DNA from: Gloeophyllum trabeum ATCC 11539
Lineage: Eukaryota > Basidiomycota > Agaricomycetes > Gloeophyllales > Gloeophyllaceae
Reading direction: 5' to 3'
Assembly: GCF_000344685.1 (NCBI RefSeq)
Contig: NW_006920424.1
Span: 763,546 to 827,545 of the forward strand
DNA length: 64,000 bases
The position numbers were made by a program, and so were the translations under genes. Of the stretch, positions 36,254-51,088 are shown piece after piece (position 1 is the stretch's first letter; every line of letters starts with the position of its first letter). The notes below the pieces were generated by a model that had not been told where the DNA came from, did not search any database, and saw only the letters and a list, made by a program, of their open reading frames with translations.

Positions 36254-36356
36254 CTCTCTGGCGGGGAGTCGAACCCCGCTCTCCCGCGGAGGGCTTACAT
36301 AAGCTTTTACGTAATTACTTGACAGGCGGGTGTACTATCCGATATACTACCAGAGA
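36254..36356 (-). tRNA. tRNA-Asp(GTC) with an intron
   Basis: On the minus strand the 7-bp acceptor stem TCTCTGG/CCAGAGA, D arm (GTAT...GTAC), anticodon stem CCCGC/GCGGG, loop CTGTCA with anticodon GTC, and T arm CGGGG-TTCGACT-CCCCG all form, with discriminator G. About 31 nt between the base 3' of the anticodon and the 3' half of the stem are an intron at the canonical position after base 37. It decodes GAC/GAU. The mature tRNA of 72 nt is the normal size. Confidence 0.85.
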
Positions 36357-36718
36357 TGTATGGTAGCAACACCCCAGTATACATAACCCATCCTCTTTTT
36401 CGGCACCCCAATCATGGATTTCACCACTGTGATAAATCACGTGGTACTGTACAGGCTTTGTGTAGTACCCATGGCCAAAGCCCTCGGGGCCCGTACGGCT
36501 CGTAGTTTACCATATATAGAAGCTGACAAGAAGTGGGAGGCTCGTGGCAGTCGTGCGGACCTTCCACCAGGTCACAGTCACACCCCTTGACTCGGTAATC
36601 GCAAGCCACTACGCTGCGCGAGGCTACTGCGCTGTAGTATACTGCACATTGCTACGCAGTGGCTGATCTCCCACGGAAGGCAGGAGTCTCACGCCACATC
36701 GTTTCGTCAGGAAACAGA

Positions 36719-36738
36719 ACGTTCCTCCAGAGGAACGT
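36719..36738. repeat. 9-bp inverted repeat with 2-nt loop
   Basis: ACGTTCCTC-CA-GAGGAACGT is a perfect inverted repeat. The GAAC/GTTC arrangement resembles heat-shock-type elements, but no promoter lies close enough to make that convincing. Confidence 0.5.
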
Positions 36739-36995
36739 CCATGCTTATATCATACTTTATAGGGCTTTCTAGGCCTGCATAGCTCCCATGGGCAGCCATA
36801 GACAGTCATAGGAAAATGAGCATTTCCTGATGTTTATGTATAATGTCACGCTTGTGTCACGGATAACGCATGCAGAGGGACGGCAGCATTGCACTCAGCC
36901 AGCACTACTGCTGCAGTGACTAGAGCTTCCCCAGCGCCGGAGTCACTCTGCAATCACCTTGGGGCTTCGGCAACTAATCATACTCACAGTAACAG

Positions 36996-41066
<4,071 letters not shown>

Positions 41067-41726
41067 ATGACGGTCGTACAACAAGCCATGCCTGCCACTG
41101 CCATGCCGTCCGTCGTGCAGCTCGACTCGCTGCAGCCCAGATTCGCATCCACACGACCCAGGTTGAATGAGGTGCTGAAGCGCCCAATACCTAATTCGTA
41201 CTGGGCCACACCTCTTTTGCTCGCCTGCGAATACCCATGGGAGCCGTTGGCGCAGCAACCAAAGCTGGACTTCCTGCTGAGAGCGGGCGTGCGGACGTTC
41301 ATCGACCTGACGGAGGCGGGGGAGCTCAAGTCGTACGAGTGCGCGCTCGCGGAGCGGGCGCGCAAGCTCGACATCGACACTGCTGCCATCGAGTACCACC
41401 GCTTCCCCATCCACGACCGGTCGCTACCAGAGTCAGTGGAGTACATGGGCAGGATCCTGGACGTGCTGAAGGACAATGAAAGAAGACGGCGGATCAGCGC
41501 GGTGCACTGCAGAGGAGGGATTGGGCGCACGGGGATGGTCATCGGGTGCTGGTTGGTCGAGTGCGGAGTTGCTGCATCCGGAGAGGAGGCGCTCAGGCTC
41601 ATCGCAGAGGAATGGAAGACCGTAGAGAAGTGCAAGCGGTTCCCCTGCAGCCCAGAAACCGGTCCTCAATTCGAATTCGTGCGGTCGTTCAAGAAAGGTT
41701 TGGCGGCTACGCCTGTCAGGATATAG
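41067..41726 (+). CDS. Small dual-specificity/tyrosine phosphatase-like protein
   Basis: A single-exon frame of 219 aa. The signature VHCRGGIGRTG contains the phosphatase P-loop HC-x5-R with nucleophile Cys148 and Arg154. Upstream, RTFIDLTEAGEL and YHRFPIHDRSLPE provide the conserved strand and the likely general-acid Asp. The fold should be that of cysteine-dependent phosphatases, removing phosphate from phospho-Tyr/Ser/Thr or possibly from nucleotides or lipids. A short low-complexity N-terminus precedes the domain; no targeting signal is seen. The in-frame region upstream of the chosen ATG is open but lacks a better start and looks non-coding. Confidence 0.83.
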   Translation: MTVVQQAMPATAMPSVVQLDSLQPRFASTRPRLNEVLKRPIPNSYWATPLLLACEYPWEPLAQQPKLDFLLRAGVRTFIDLTEAGELKSYECALAERARKLDIDTAAIEYHRFPIHDRSLPESVEYMGRILDVLKDNERRRRISAVHCRGGIGRTGMVIGCWLVECGVAASGEEALRLIAEEWKTVEKCKRFPCSPETGPQFEFVRSFKKGLAATPVRI

Positions 41727-43009
41727 GACCTTCCCCCAGTCTGAGTTGTGAGTTCTCTGATTCCGCCGGACATTTACGACATGGACGTTAGCTTATTTAC
41801 TGCACCCTCAGCTATTTTACTCGTGGATTTACCATCTAACTACACTGGCTTCACTGCGTGTCGTCCACATACATTATCGGACCTCATCCCCTGCATTATG
41901 ACTGGTTCAACCCCACCATGGATTATATCCTTCCTACTAGTAGTTGTTATATCATACGCTTCCAGCCAGTACATAGACTTGTAGCAACAGCATCCTTCCA
42001 TTGCTCTCTCGTTATGACAATGCATTGAATTTATGCTCGCCGGCGCGGAGGTGCCGTACGTTGCTCTCCTTAATCACCGTGCTCGAATTTGACAACCACT
42101 GAGGAAACGTTTATCCCTCAGCCGCCCTCCGATCTCTGAATCGCCCCTTTGAACGAAGCCGCCGGGACTGGATCAAGCACAGATCTCAGTAGATTCGATG
42201 ATCTTGCAGAATGTTTGCGTATCGCAAGCATTCTGCAAGGTCTTCGAGCGATCCAATTTCTATGAGGCGCAGGTATGTTTCTGCGAGATTGGACATTGAC
42301 GTTCGCTTAGTGGTCACGTTCATTCTTTGGTCTTGCCGTCACAACCAGATCACAGCTAATGGGCCTCTGTTCAAGACGGGCGGTAGTCAAGAATCCTTGC
42401 TCTAGATATTTTACATAAGGGGTAGGCAATCAAAGACCGTTAGCTCCTACGTCAATATGTACGCCAACGTGGTGTCATGCCCCCAGTATTCCATTGCGTC
42501 TGCCCTTGGCACGCTGGGGATCGGCATGAACGACCCCTCGTAATTCCCTCCAGTAGCAGAAGTGAAGGTCCTTGCTACGAGGTCGGAGGAGTTGGCCGCA
42601 CCAATGGACGTGTATAGCCTTCGTTCCCGCGATTTTCCGTAGTTTCGCTCAACGGGCTCATGCCGGCTTCCGTGAGCGACTCCGTAGCGCGCCCGCTCAT
42701 GTGTGGGTCAGACGTCTTGCCGAGGCTGCTGTAATAAACTTGGGTGAGCACTAGTGAACATCTTGTGGAGAACGACGTACGGCGGCGGTAGATTGCTCGC
42801 TTGGGTCTCTTCATGGGAGTCGCAGGAGTTCCAGACTATGAATGAGTCGACCGTCACACTGTTGCTTAGGGAGTGTACTGAGTTATGACTGCGACGGCAC
42901 AGGTTAGCTATCTACCGAGCCTTGCGTACCTCCGGTACGCACGATGCTCGTCGGTCGTCCCCATCTTTCAGCAAGGCTGTTACAGAGCGGCAGGATGCCA
43001 TCATGCTGG
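41727..43009. other. Intergenic region, about 1.3 kb, with a long hairpin
   Basis: Convergent ends of the phosphatase and membrane-protein copy 2. It contains the hairpin at 42200 and a small palindrome TGCGTACC-TCC-GGTACGCA near 42925. No gene is supported. Confidence 0.5.
42200..42242. repeat. Near-perfect 19-20-bp hairpin
   Basis: CTTGCAGAATG (42203-42213) and CATTCTGCAAG (42229-42239) are exact inverted repeats. After one unpaired base on each side the inner TTGCG/CGCAA continues the stem around a TAT loop, and the outer GAT/GTC adds up to three more pairs. It could be a cruciform, a small RNA precursor or a tiny foldback element; sequence alone does not decide. Confidence 0.75.
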
Positions 43010-44349
43010 TCAACATGTCACTATTAAGTTAGTCGTGAACTCAGAGACGACAGCCGACCTTAGGCAACCAGCTGCATGTAAGGGATCGATCAGCGGGATA
43101 CATGAGCGAGTATGTGAGTAGGCGTACCTGGAATACTGCAGATAACGTTCATGATCTCTGCTCTCGTCTAATCTTACTGCTGGATATCACAGGGGACAAC
43201 CCGACGTACCGTTCAAATTCAGCACGATGAACACCTACGGATTGAGATGAGACGCCGTTAGCCTCGTCCGTGATCATATCCCAAGACCGCAGCCAGTGAA
43301 CCGGCGTACCAACGGAAAAATGTACGCGGTGCACGCCGCAATGAAGTAGAGGATACCTTGCTTGCACAGTTTATCCCACAGGGCACTATGGGATAGACGC
43401 CCCGCGGTTCGAACGGCCGGAAGGAAGGTCATGACCAGTACAATAAAGTCGATCGCTATGGCTGTGGGTGGGATCGTCAGACCACCGGTTGGGAGGAAAG
43501 GGGGTTCCGCGCAGCGGCCAAACCTACTGTATGTGTATAGCATCAACACCCTGTTACGGTCAGCGCTGATGAAAATGCATGTTCCCCGTTCTGCACTCCA
43601 CGATGCGGAGACGCTAGTTACAGCTGAGGAGTTCAGCATGGTTCAGTGTTTGTATTTTGACTCCAAAAACAACCGCAACCTACACATCAACAGTATTGTC
43701 CAATGACCAACAACCAACAGCACTAGACCCAGGACCACCGGCCAAATATCCTTCCAGAGGACATACGTTCTGATGGCGAAATTGGCCGTCGCACACCCCA
43801 TGACTATGCTTCCTGCTAGCTGAGACGATAATTAGACTGTATAAGAGTGTACAAGTGCGATGACGACATACTGTCAACGCCTGGAAGCCCACTGTTTCCG
43901 TTGAGGAAGCCATTATTGATCGGTGAAGGAAATCACTTGCCTTGGCAGTTGACTGTGACTACTAGTCCGGTGCGTAGAAGCATCCTGAAACATTGCGAGT
44001 GAGTACATTCGCAGAGGAAATGAGGAAGAGACAGACGTGGCGCATAGGATGCACAAGAGGGTGTACCTTCCAAGGAAGTAAAAGGTCTAAGAGCTCTGGT
44101 TAACTATTCCGTCTGCATTACACAATAAATGGACCCACATAAGGCCACTTAAATGTCATTCTTCCCGATATTAAAGCATATTCGAACGATAGCGTATGTA
44201 GCCATTCCCATCTTTGCTTCTTCAGCCTTGGGTGAAGATGCTGGTTGCGACAAAAAGGCGCACCCGTATAATCCAAAAAGATAGATGTTCAATCGGTCGA
44301 AAATGGCAGCTTGTTGGGCGAGAACACCTGGGTCGTGCCAGTTTACCAT
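43010..44349 (-). CDS. Multi-pass membrane protein of an Agaricomycete family (copy 2)
   Basis: Eleven exons (44349-44264, 44211-44139, 44086-44037, 43984-43941, 43891-43872, 43819-43686, 43613-43528, 43461-43310, 43234-43210, 43157-43128, 43071-43010) close in phase to 253 aa. It has the same plan as copy 1: LHTLSFEYALISGRMTFKWP near the N-terminus, YFLGRYTLLCILCA, CATANFAIRT, a helix around WPVVLGLVLLVVGHW, VSASWSAERGTC, IAIDFIVLVMTFL and QGILYFIAACTAY. About seven helices are expected, with a short C-terminus. Function is unknown; receptor-like topology is an inference. Intron 4 is GC-AG (donor GCAAGT). Copy 1 has an extra intron after the AIRT motif, so the copies are not a recent duplication. 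The last two exons are the least sure. Confidence 0.72.
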
Positions 44350-45821
44350 TTCCCGCTCATCAAGAGCCTAAGTGCAGACCTGCCCCGACGATAAAGGCAG
44401 GCGTACACTGCTAGGCTGCTACTACCAGCGACAAGCAGCGTCGTCCTCGAGAGCAGGAACGACCTCGCGAAGGAACATTTCAATTGGTCGCCTTTGACTG
44501 CACGTCCCTGCCAAAATGCAGTAATACGTAAATTAATACTGAATTGTGCAACGCCGCCAGCGCGGAAGTCCAATGAGCGCCCGTCTTACTCTGGCCTTAC
44601 CTTAGTCCCTCGTTTAGGGGCATTGTATCCCGTACCAGCGCTCTACCGTAATGCGCCATCACGACGGGTACTCTGTTACTCGATGGACACTCTACTCCTC
44701 GTACGAAACGGCTCTTTCACGCGGCAGAGTGGGCTCTATGTCCCGGCATTACAACTAGAGCCCATCGGACTTCTACTCGCTATCAATATGAATGCGTTTT
44801 TCGCGGCCGGTTGCGAGTGAGGGGCACTACATCAATGTCCTTGTTTATAGCGCTTCAACTCTAGGTTCATTTTTCTCCAGCTCCGTGTACAGAACGATTC
44901 GCTGCCACCGACGCCAACGGATAACAGGAATCTCGACACATGCTGATAATACTCCTCCGGCTTGGACATATAAGCAATATACTCACAGCGATGCTATACC
45001 CCGATTAGGACGGAAGATGTGCATGTAGAGAACCAGCCTGTCTCCAGGGATTAGCTCAGCAACGGGCATCCAGTCTTTCGCTCAAAGACGCAGCGTCCCT
45101 TTATCCGACTTCCAAGATAAACATTCCAGAGCTCGGAGGAAGGAACCGCGTCCGTTAAGATGCGACGTGGTTAAGGTTCCGACGGCCATATGTTCGGCGC
45201 CTCCCTCGCTCGATATGGAATCCTCAAGGCAAATTGAGAAGGTTGGCGAGGCACTTGTTTCAGATCGCTAGGGAGCGCATCTCTGATGGTCGTACACGAC
45301 TTGCGCTAGTCTCACATGAGGCTTTACGACTTAGGTGTGGCGCTCCTCGTGTATTTGCAGCTCTCCACCGAGATCCCCTGCCGAGCCTCGTGTCTCTGGG
45401 CGGGTGTTGTGGGACCATATATGTCCTTGTTTTCAACGCTCTGGATCCTGTGGAGATGTTATGTTCTCCTCGGTTGCTCGGCTTCTGTTGCTAGATGTCT
45501 GCCTTTATGGCAGACACGTGCCCGTCACACTGGTCCTAATCGCGTCTGCGGCTCCCGCCGTATGTCGACCAGAGGGTCCCATCGGAGCACTGTATCCTGT
45601 GGCAGGAACTTGTATGGCAGATGGCCCTTTTCTGTGGTAAATTCTGATACTACAAGAGGCCTCATCGCTTTCCAGGATTCAGTGGCTTGCACCTCATGAA
45701 ATATTCGCGAGGACCACGCTCATCGTGAAGTCTTTCGACGATACATGGTCAGTGGGTACTTCCGTCCAGCTTGGCTGTATTGCTGACGGTCCTTCAGCGA
45801 CGCGCACCACACTTTTACGAC
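44350..45821. other. Divergent intergenic region, about 1.5 kb
   Basis: Promoter of membrane-protein copy 2 (minus) and upstream region of the second F-box-like gene (plus). Open frames at 45316-45699 have no recognisable domain and overlap in three phases; none is called. Confidence 0.45.
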
Positions 45822-47372
45822 ATGTTTTTCACGGATGCTCTCGTCAACGAACATTCTCCTGAGTCATTTCAGCTCTGCAGCATGGGCTTGATGCCTAAGG
45901 CCAGGACTGCATTTGCAAAGCGGCGTAATGTTAACAGGCTTCCATGGGAGATCCTATCATACATTTTTCTTTATTCGACACATTCGTCCGACAATTCGCC
46001 TCATCTGCGCATGTTGATGCCTCTCTGGTTATCTCACGTCTGCTCACAGTGGAGAACTATAAGCGTATCCACCGCTCAGTTGTGGACGACACTTTCCTTG
46101 CAGAGTGCGGTGACCTCTACCAGTCGACAACGTACCGTCGTTTTCCTTGAGCGCTCCAAAACCTGCCCGCTCGATCTCTACCTGGACTTTCGCGATCCTT
46201 CGTGGTGTTGGGCCGAAGATGATCACATCTTCAGTCCGAGAGACATGTCCAACATCCTCGACCTACTTCTGCCCGTCGTGTCGCGCTGGCAAGTGGTCAC
46301 GCTGCTCACAGATACCTGGGCACCGATCCATTTATTCCTCTCACGAACGTCATCTATCGCTGCGCCCTCGATGCTCCGAGAGATATCCCTTTTCCGCTGC
46401 AATGCTTACTTTGTTCGTAGAGGTCAGCCATTCTTGCCCCTCGCCCTGCGGGAACCGGTGAGGCTTTTTGACGGTAGGCTCACGGGTCTGCGCCACGTTA
46501 CTCTCGCGGGGGTGCACGTCGACTGGTCGAGGTCCTCTCTATGTAACCTGAGAAGCTTGGAGCTGAAGTACCATGCTTATGATGTCACCCCGTCTCTGGT
46601 CGAGCTCTTGACGATCTTGAGGGACTGTAGGAGTCTTGAACGTTTGGCTCTGGTCGGGTGGATGGCGAGGTCAGACAATGGTCAGGATGATGTGAAGTTC
46701 CTATACCCTTCCTCTGAAGCGCTGTCACTGTCAGGCCTTACGGAGTTAGAGGTTGGTTTCGTAGACGCCGAGAATGCTGCTCGGGTGCTCTCGCTTCTTT
46801 CCTTCCCTTCCCTCGTGGATCTATGTCTGCAAGACATCGCAGCTTCACTCGAACCTTTCAAGGATCCTAAAGACTGCGACGCGCTACTGCAGCACTTGTC
46901 AACCACTAGGTATCTCCATAATATCCAATGCCTGCGACTGGATCGAATCCAAGCAAGCGAAATGTCCACTTCCACCTTCCTTTCGGCATGCCGTCTTCTG
47001 ACGCGCCTCACGTTGGAGCGGGTAGACAACACTGTTCTCGGGTCCATTAAGAAGTTTCACCCTGGAGCGAGTGATGCATCAGATGCGGCAGCGCTGGCGT
47101 GCCCGCATTTGGTGGATTTACGCGGCCGGGACGTGGACGTATCCTTCTTCGTCGAGTGTGCACTTTGGCGCGCCAGCGTGCCTTCCTCCAAGGCACGTCG
47201 ATTGCAGACAGTGGCTATCGAGCTCTGCGGTGAACGCTCCGGCGACGCAGTCACCGATGTCGTATACGAGGCATTCGCCCTCATGGGAATAAAGCTCTCA
47301 GTGGTAGAGGATGAGGACTGCGGTTGGTCTCGTCGAGGTAGCTTGGCCAGCGTTGGCCCTTTCGGTAATTAG
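45822..47372 (+). CDS. F-box-like protein (second copy)
   Basis: A single-exon frame of 516 aa from the first in-frame ATG; a start at 45883 (MGLMPK) would be equally possible. The F-box-like motif is VNRLPWEILSYIFLYSTHSS, followed by LSHVCSQWRTISVSTAQLW, the same arrangement as in the gene at 27.4 kb. The remainder contains leucine-rich segments (LRHVTLAGVHVDWSR, SLELKYHAYDVTP, LTRLTLERVD) predicted to form the substrate-binding part. Shared phrases such as GVHVDWSR versus GVHLDWSR show the two genes are paralogues, but overall divergence is high. The probable role is adaptor in an SCF ubiquitin ligase. Confidence 0.82.
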   Translation: MFFTDALVNEHSPESFQLCSMGLMPKARTAFAKRRNVNRLPWEILSYIFLYSTHSSDNSPHLRMLMPLWLSHVCSQWRTISVSTAQLWTTLSLQSAVTSTSRQRTVVFLERSKTCPLDLYLDFRDPSWCWAEDDHIFSPRDMSNILDLLLPVVSRWQVVTLLTDTWAPIHLFLSRTSSIAAPSMLREISLFRCNAYFVRRGQPFLPLALREPVRLFDGRLTGLRHVTLAGVHVDWSRSSLCNLRSLELKYHAYDVTPSLVELLTILRDCRSLERLALVGWMARSDNGQDDVKFLYPSSEALSLSGLTELEVGFVDAENAARVLSLLSFPSLVDLCLQDIAASLEPFKDPKDCDALLQHLSTTRYLHNIQCLRLDRIQASEMSTSTFLSACRLLTRLTLERVDNTVLGSIKKFHPGASDASDAAALACPHLVDLRGRDVDVSFFVECALWRASVPSSKARRLQTVAIELCGERSGDAVTDVVYEAFALMGIKLSVVEDEDCGWSRRGSLASVGPFGN

Positions 47373-48075
47373 CCACCCAGTGGGAAGCAATGAGTTGACA
47401 TTCCACGTTTACATACGGGGACCATGTATATCTTGTTCATCGGGACCAGGAAGGTACTATGGTGGCGCCTCCTCCGCGTCTTCAAAGGTGTGCTCGGTGA
47501 CAGCCTGGTGATGTGATACTTATGCATAGACGATACCTTGTGGGGTACTATGTTCGTTGTAAATTCATAATGCTATTTGTCGAGTAGGAATTCCCAATAT
47601 CCGGATCGTACTTAGTCGGTCCTGCCACTGAAAGAAACGAGAGCGTATCCCGTTTCGCGGATGTTTCGCGGAGTTTGAATGAGAGTCCTGGACTCCTAAT
47701 ATACATACACTCGTGCATACGGACCGTTCGTTACCTAACTCGCTTGGCTAACACTCGGACTCACACTTAAGATAGGGCCAGTCCATACACGACTACCTTG
47801 GTCACACCGTGACAATCACGTGCTTTGCCTATATATGGCAGGTCAGTGTAAGGAAATCGAGGAGATCATCGATAGAAATCACCACTGTCGAGCTTATTAT
47901 AATTTCCATGGGTCGAGATCCTCAAATGTTTTTTATAGGAACTGTTTGTATGTACTGTATCTTTGATTCTTATAAAAAACATCTGTGGTTTTCTACCTGT
48001 GCCCAAAGTTATAAGACCGACTTCGTGCTTTCCCCGCCAAGTGTGACAAAAATAGTCACGTGATAGTAGTCGTAC
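47373..48075. other. Intergenic region, about 0.7 kb
   Basis: AT-rich, with the 12-bp inverted repeat at 47926-47982. No gene is supported. Confidence 0.5.
47926..47982. repeat. 12-bp inverted repeat with 33-nt spacer
   Basis: ATGTTTTTTATA (47926-47937) and TATAAAAAACAT (47971-47982) are exact inverted copies in an AT-rich stretch. It could be a foldback remnant or a bidirectional poly(A) signal region. Confidence 0.6.
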
Positions 48076-49099
48076 ATGAGCTGGCCCTATCTTACTGGAG
48101 AAATGTCTGCCATAGTTGACGGTGAATCCCTATATTTCAAGACTTACTGCTGAGATCGTTGATAATGTCGTAGACGTGGTGCAGTCTCTAAAAGCGGAAG
48201 GGAATCAACATTTTGCGAACAAGCGATACAAGGAAGCTACTGGCATATATACATCAATCATCCAAGAGTATAGTGACAAGGCGTCTGCTGGCGTCATCCT
48301 AACCGTGCGATGCAACAGAGCGGCGTGCCACATGGAATTAGGTACGTTCCGCCAATTCGTATACCAAGGCATATCGAGATGCCTAATATTAACTCGATGT
48401 TGCCATTGCGTACACTCAGAAGAACACACGGAATGCGAAAACGACTGCATAGAAGTCATCAAAGGCGAGGAGCACGTACCTACTTCTGTTTTGCGGAAGG
48501 CCTACTATCGTCTTGCCCGAGCTCTCCATGCTCGTGGAAAGTTCGACGAGGCTCTGGAGGCTCTGGCTGATCTACGCAGCATAAATCCTGCATTCGATCC
48601 TTCCGAGAAGGCGCTCCGTGAAGAGATAGAGTGTGTCAAGGCGAAGATGGAGCGGGATCAGCGCATTCAGAATATACCGAACGAAGATTACGAAGAGACC
48701 CGGAGGAAGGTGACAGGCGAAGCCAACTCTGGTCTGCAGGGGGCTTCTGTCCCTTTCCAGTATGAAGTCCACATCGGCGGGGACGTCATTCACTTCACTG
48801 ATAACGTCCCGGTCGCCCTTACCACACCATACTCCCCGGAGGTGCCCACGAAACGGTTCTTAGCGCAGCTCACTATCAAGTATCAGAAGGACCTCATGCG
48901 GAGGAAGGCATGGAAATGCTGGGACTGTCCTAAACCTGCCGTCAGCATGGTCCATACGCCCATGTCCTATCTGCACAAAAGCCCCCCTCTCGTGGTGGAC
49001 TTCGCGCAGCCTGTTTGCGAGAATGGGGGCCGTTGCGACAAAGAAGCGAGAATTTTCATGGCGGACACTATGCTGGAAATGACCGGGCGTCGTCAATAA
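48076..49099 (+). CDS. TPR protein with C-terminal Cys cluster
   Basis: The main exons end at 48341 and start again at 48420; this 78-nt intron is a multiple of three and open, so retention would not break the frame. The first exon start is unresolved: ATG at 48076 with a 37-nt intron (48105-48141) works in phase but the intron is very short. Residues SLKAEGNQHFANKRYKEATG form a classic first TPR helix pair, followed by TVRCNRAACHMELE and VLRKAYYRLARALHARGKFD, giving three TPRs as in Hsp90/Hsp70 co-chaperones. The C-terminal part has CWDCP and, about 35 residues on, CENGGRC, a possible zinc site without a family I recognise. A co-chaperone-like or protein-binding role is inferred. Confidence 0.68.
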
Positions 49100-49465
49100 A
49101 CTGTAGACCTGTAATGTCGGTCTCTCCAAATTGTGATTTACCACAGTTTTGCTGCTCCTAACAGCGTCACAGTACGTGTTCCTGCCTCGGACGGATCTGA
49201 AGTTGCGGTTACACTCAAAGCTGCGTGTATACCATGGAGGCCAGGGTATTCGATGCTGCTAGAACGCACCCGGTTTCTCTTCGCTGGCACCGTCACATAT
49301 GGGCCACGGGTTTTTCATTCCAAGAACGAGCTTGTATTAGGCCTGGCCTGTGCTATTGGTACATGGTCTTACACGGGGTAACGATACACGAGCGAGATGT
49401 TGCATAAATCGGGGTATAACGTGTTTGTGAAGTCCTATCCCTTTGCCCGAGGAATGTCACTATAA
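49100..49465. other. Short intergenic region
   Basis: Convergent ends of the TPR gene and cupin 1. An 82-aa plus-strand frame (49133-49381) has no ATG start and no recognised motif; it may be 3' UTR or an unrecognised last exon of the TPR gene. Confidence 0.4.
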
Positions 49466-50011
49466 TCACAGTTTCGTCGCAGGTCCACCCTCCCCATAGA
49501 ACGGATCCTGTTTAAACCAGCCAACGCGCTTGATCCTCTGGCCTGTATCACCCTCCTCCTCCCGGCCGTAGCACATATCCCAGTGCTCCGCACCGATCTC
49601 GTAAGCGCCGAGCATGTCGAAAACCTTCGTCCCCAGCTCTCTGACCTGCTTGTGCGACATTCCGGCTGGTATGAGCAATGCATCTCCTTGCTCGACCTCC
49701 AGTTCGACTTTTCGTGGGTTCTCTACACCTCCGAAAGCCAAGAGAGCGGACCCGCTGAGAATGACGATGGCTTCGTGGCATGTAGTATGGAAGTGATCGG
49801 TCGGATACATGGTGTACGTCCACTGTGGTTGGATGACATTCACCTTCGCGAGGTGGTCTTTGATTGCGTCCTTCCCAGCGCCCTTCCGGAAAAGCGATTT
49901 ATAGTGGACCAGCGGCTTATTGTCCGCGTCGGAGTTGGGGTAACGACCATGCCGAGGTATGTGGTATGTTGCGACTTTTACGTCAGAGACGGGGTTAATG
50001 ACGGACGACAT
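49466..50011 (-). CDS. Cupin-domain protein (copy 1)
   Basis: An intronless 181-aa frame. Cupin motif 1 is HFHTTCHEAIVILSGSALLA (about residues 73-92), giving two or three His and a Glu as metal ligands; motif 2 is GDALLIPAGMSHKQV with the last His. The C-terminal WDMCYGREEEG is shared with copy 2. The layout resembles the YjlB-like cupin group, small single-domain proteins of unknown substrate. No signal peptide is seen. Both copies lie on the same strand about 1.1 kb apart, suggesting tandem duplication followed by divergence. Confidence 0.84.
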   Translation of the reverse strand: MSSVINPVSDVKVATYHIPRHGRYPNSDADNKPLVHYKSLFRKGAGKDAIKDHLAKVNVIQPQWTYTMYPTDHFHTTCHEAIVILSGSALLAFGGVENPRKVELEVEQGDALLIPAGMSHKQVRELGTKVFDMLGAYEIGAEHWDMCYGREEEGDTGQRIKRVGWFKQDPFYGEGGPATKL

Positions 50012-51088
50012 ATCGTGTGGTTCGTTGGCAGGTGGTGAACTCGAAGGGGCAGGTCCAGGCGGGAGGTAAGAAATCTCATCTGCGTACTACTCGACGCGTT
50101 CTTTATTCATGAGTGGTGTACCGTGCTCGCCCAAGCCTCAGATCGAATCTCTGCCGGTGCCTGGATTCTACGGTCTTCACGATGTCCCCTCGATCGTTCA
50201 ATCTTAATAACCATTGGTTCTGAGTGGAAGCAACGGAAGGCGAAGGGATAGTCGCTGATTGGCCGAGATTGGCCGGCGGTCGCCTGTCTGTTCGGATATT
50301 CGTGCATTGGGGAAAGACGTGATGGTTTCCGGATTCTCCGATTGAAAAATGAGGCAGCCGCCGGCATCGTACATTTGCAGGTCCATATCGTCAACAATTA
50401 TCTATCTTATATACCACGCAAGCAGACGCAAGCCACTATGTTCTTGATTGTCATTTCCTGCGAGGGATAGAACCGCAGCGTCTCGCAGCGTTCGGTGTAG
50501 AACCAGCTTACCCCTGAACACGCTGCTTCCAGGGCCCTTGGCCATGGACCTCATTCGCCAGTTTATCCTATACTTAGCGGCCCCGCGTTGTGGCGTACGT
50601 GTGCATGCCTCGGAGCCTGGGCCTCGGGTAAATAGCCTCATGTTTGCCTTCGCTCTCGATCGTGTTCTACATAACCCCCTGTAGCACAGTGATAATTACC
50701 TAGTGATACTCGTTGACTTCGAATTCTCCAGTACGCGCCTCAGAATGGATAAGGCTGTACTCGTCACAAGTCATGTTGACCCGCTCTGACCGAGTTCAGA
50801 TCTCTCATCAGCGCGTGCTGAGTATGCCTTACCACAATAGCCCTCTGTGCCAGATCCACACTTCTCGACGGCGCCGCTAACATATAGTACGTTCCAGATA
50901 CGACCGCATGAGAGTCCTGGACAATTGGACTGGCCCTGGACGCGACCGCAGCCTTAAGAGTAATTCCTAACGACCTCGGGCACAAGAGCTTCGATGCAGG
51001 TGTAAGAAATCCGTCGTTCGTTCGCAGCTCGGCAGGCGCGTCATGTCCTTGTACAGATGAATTAGATCAACATGTACAGTCTCCCTGA
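50012..51088. other. Intergenic region between the cupin paralogues
   Basis: About 1.1 kb with no supported gene. It presumably holds the promoter of cupin 1 and the 3' flank of cupin 2. Confidence 0.5.

Larger units (their letters stand above)
35705..36995. other. Intergenic region, about 1.3 kb, with tRNA-Asp
   Basis: Convergent ends of the membrane-protein gene (plus) and the GH13 gene (minus). Apart from the tRNA at 36254 and a short inverted repeat at 36719 nothing is recognised. Confidence 0.5.

Noticed and set aside
42575..42814. C-terminal exon of membrane-protein copy 2
   Set aside because: The gene model already closes with a stop at 43010 in phase; no acceptor supports an extension.
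45316..45699. Upstream exons of the second F-box-like gene
   Set aside because: Three overlapping frames with Cys/Trp-rich, non-conserved composition; no splice link to the F-box frame.
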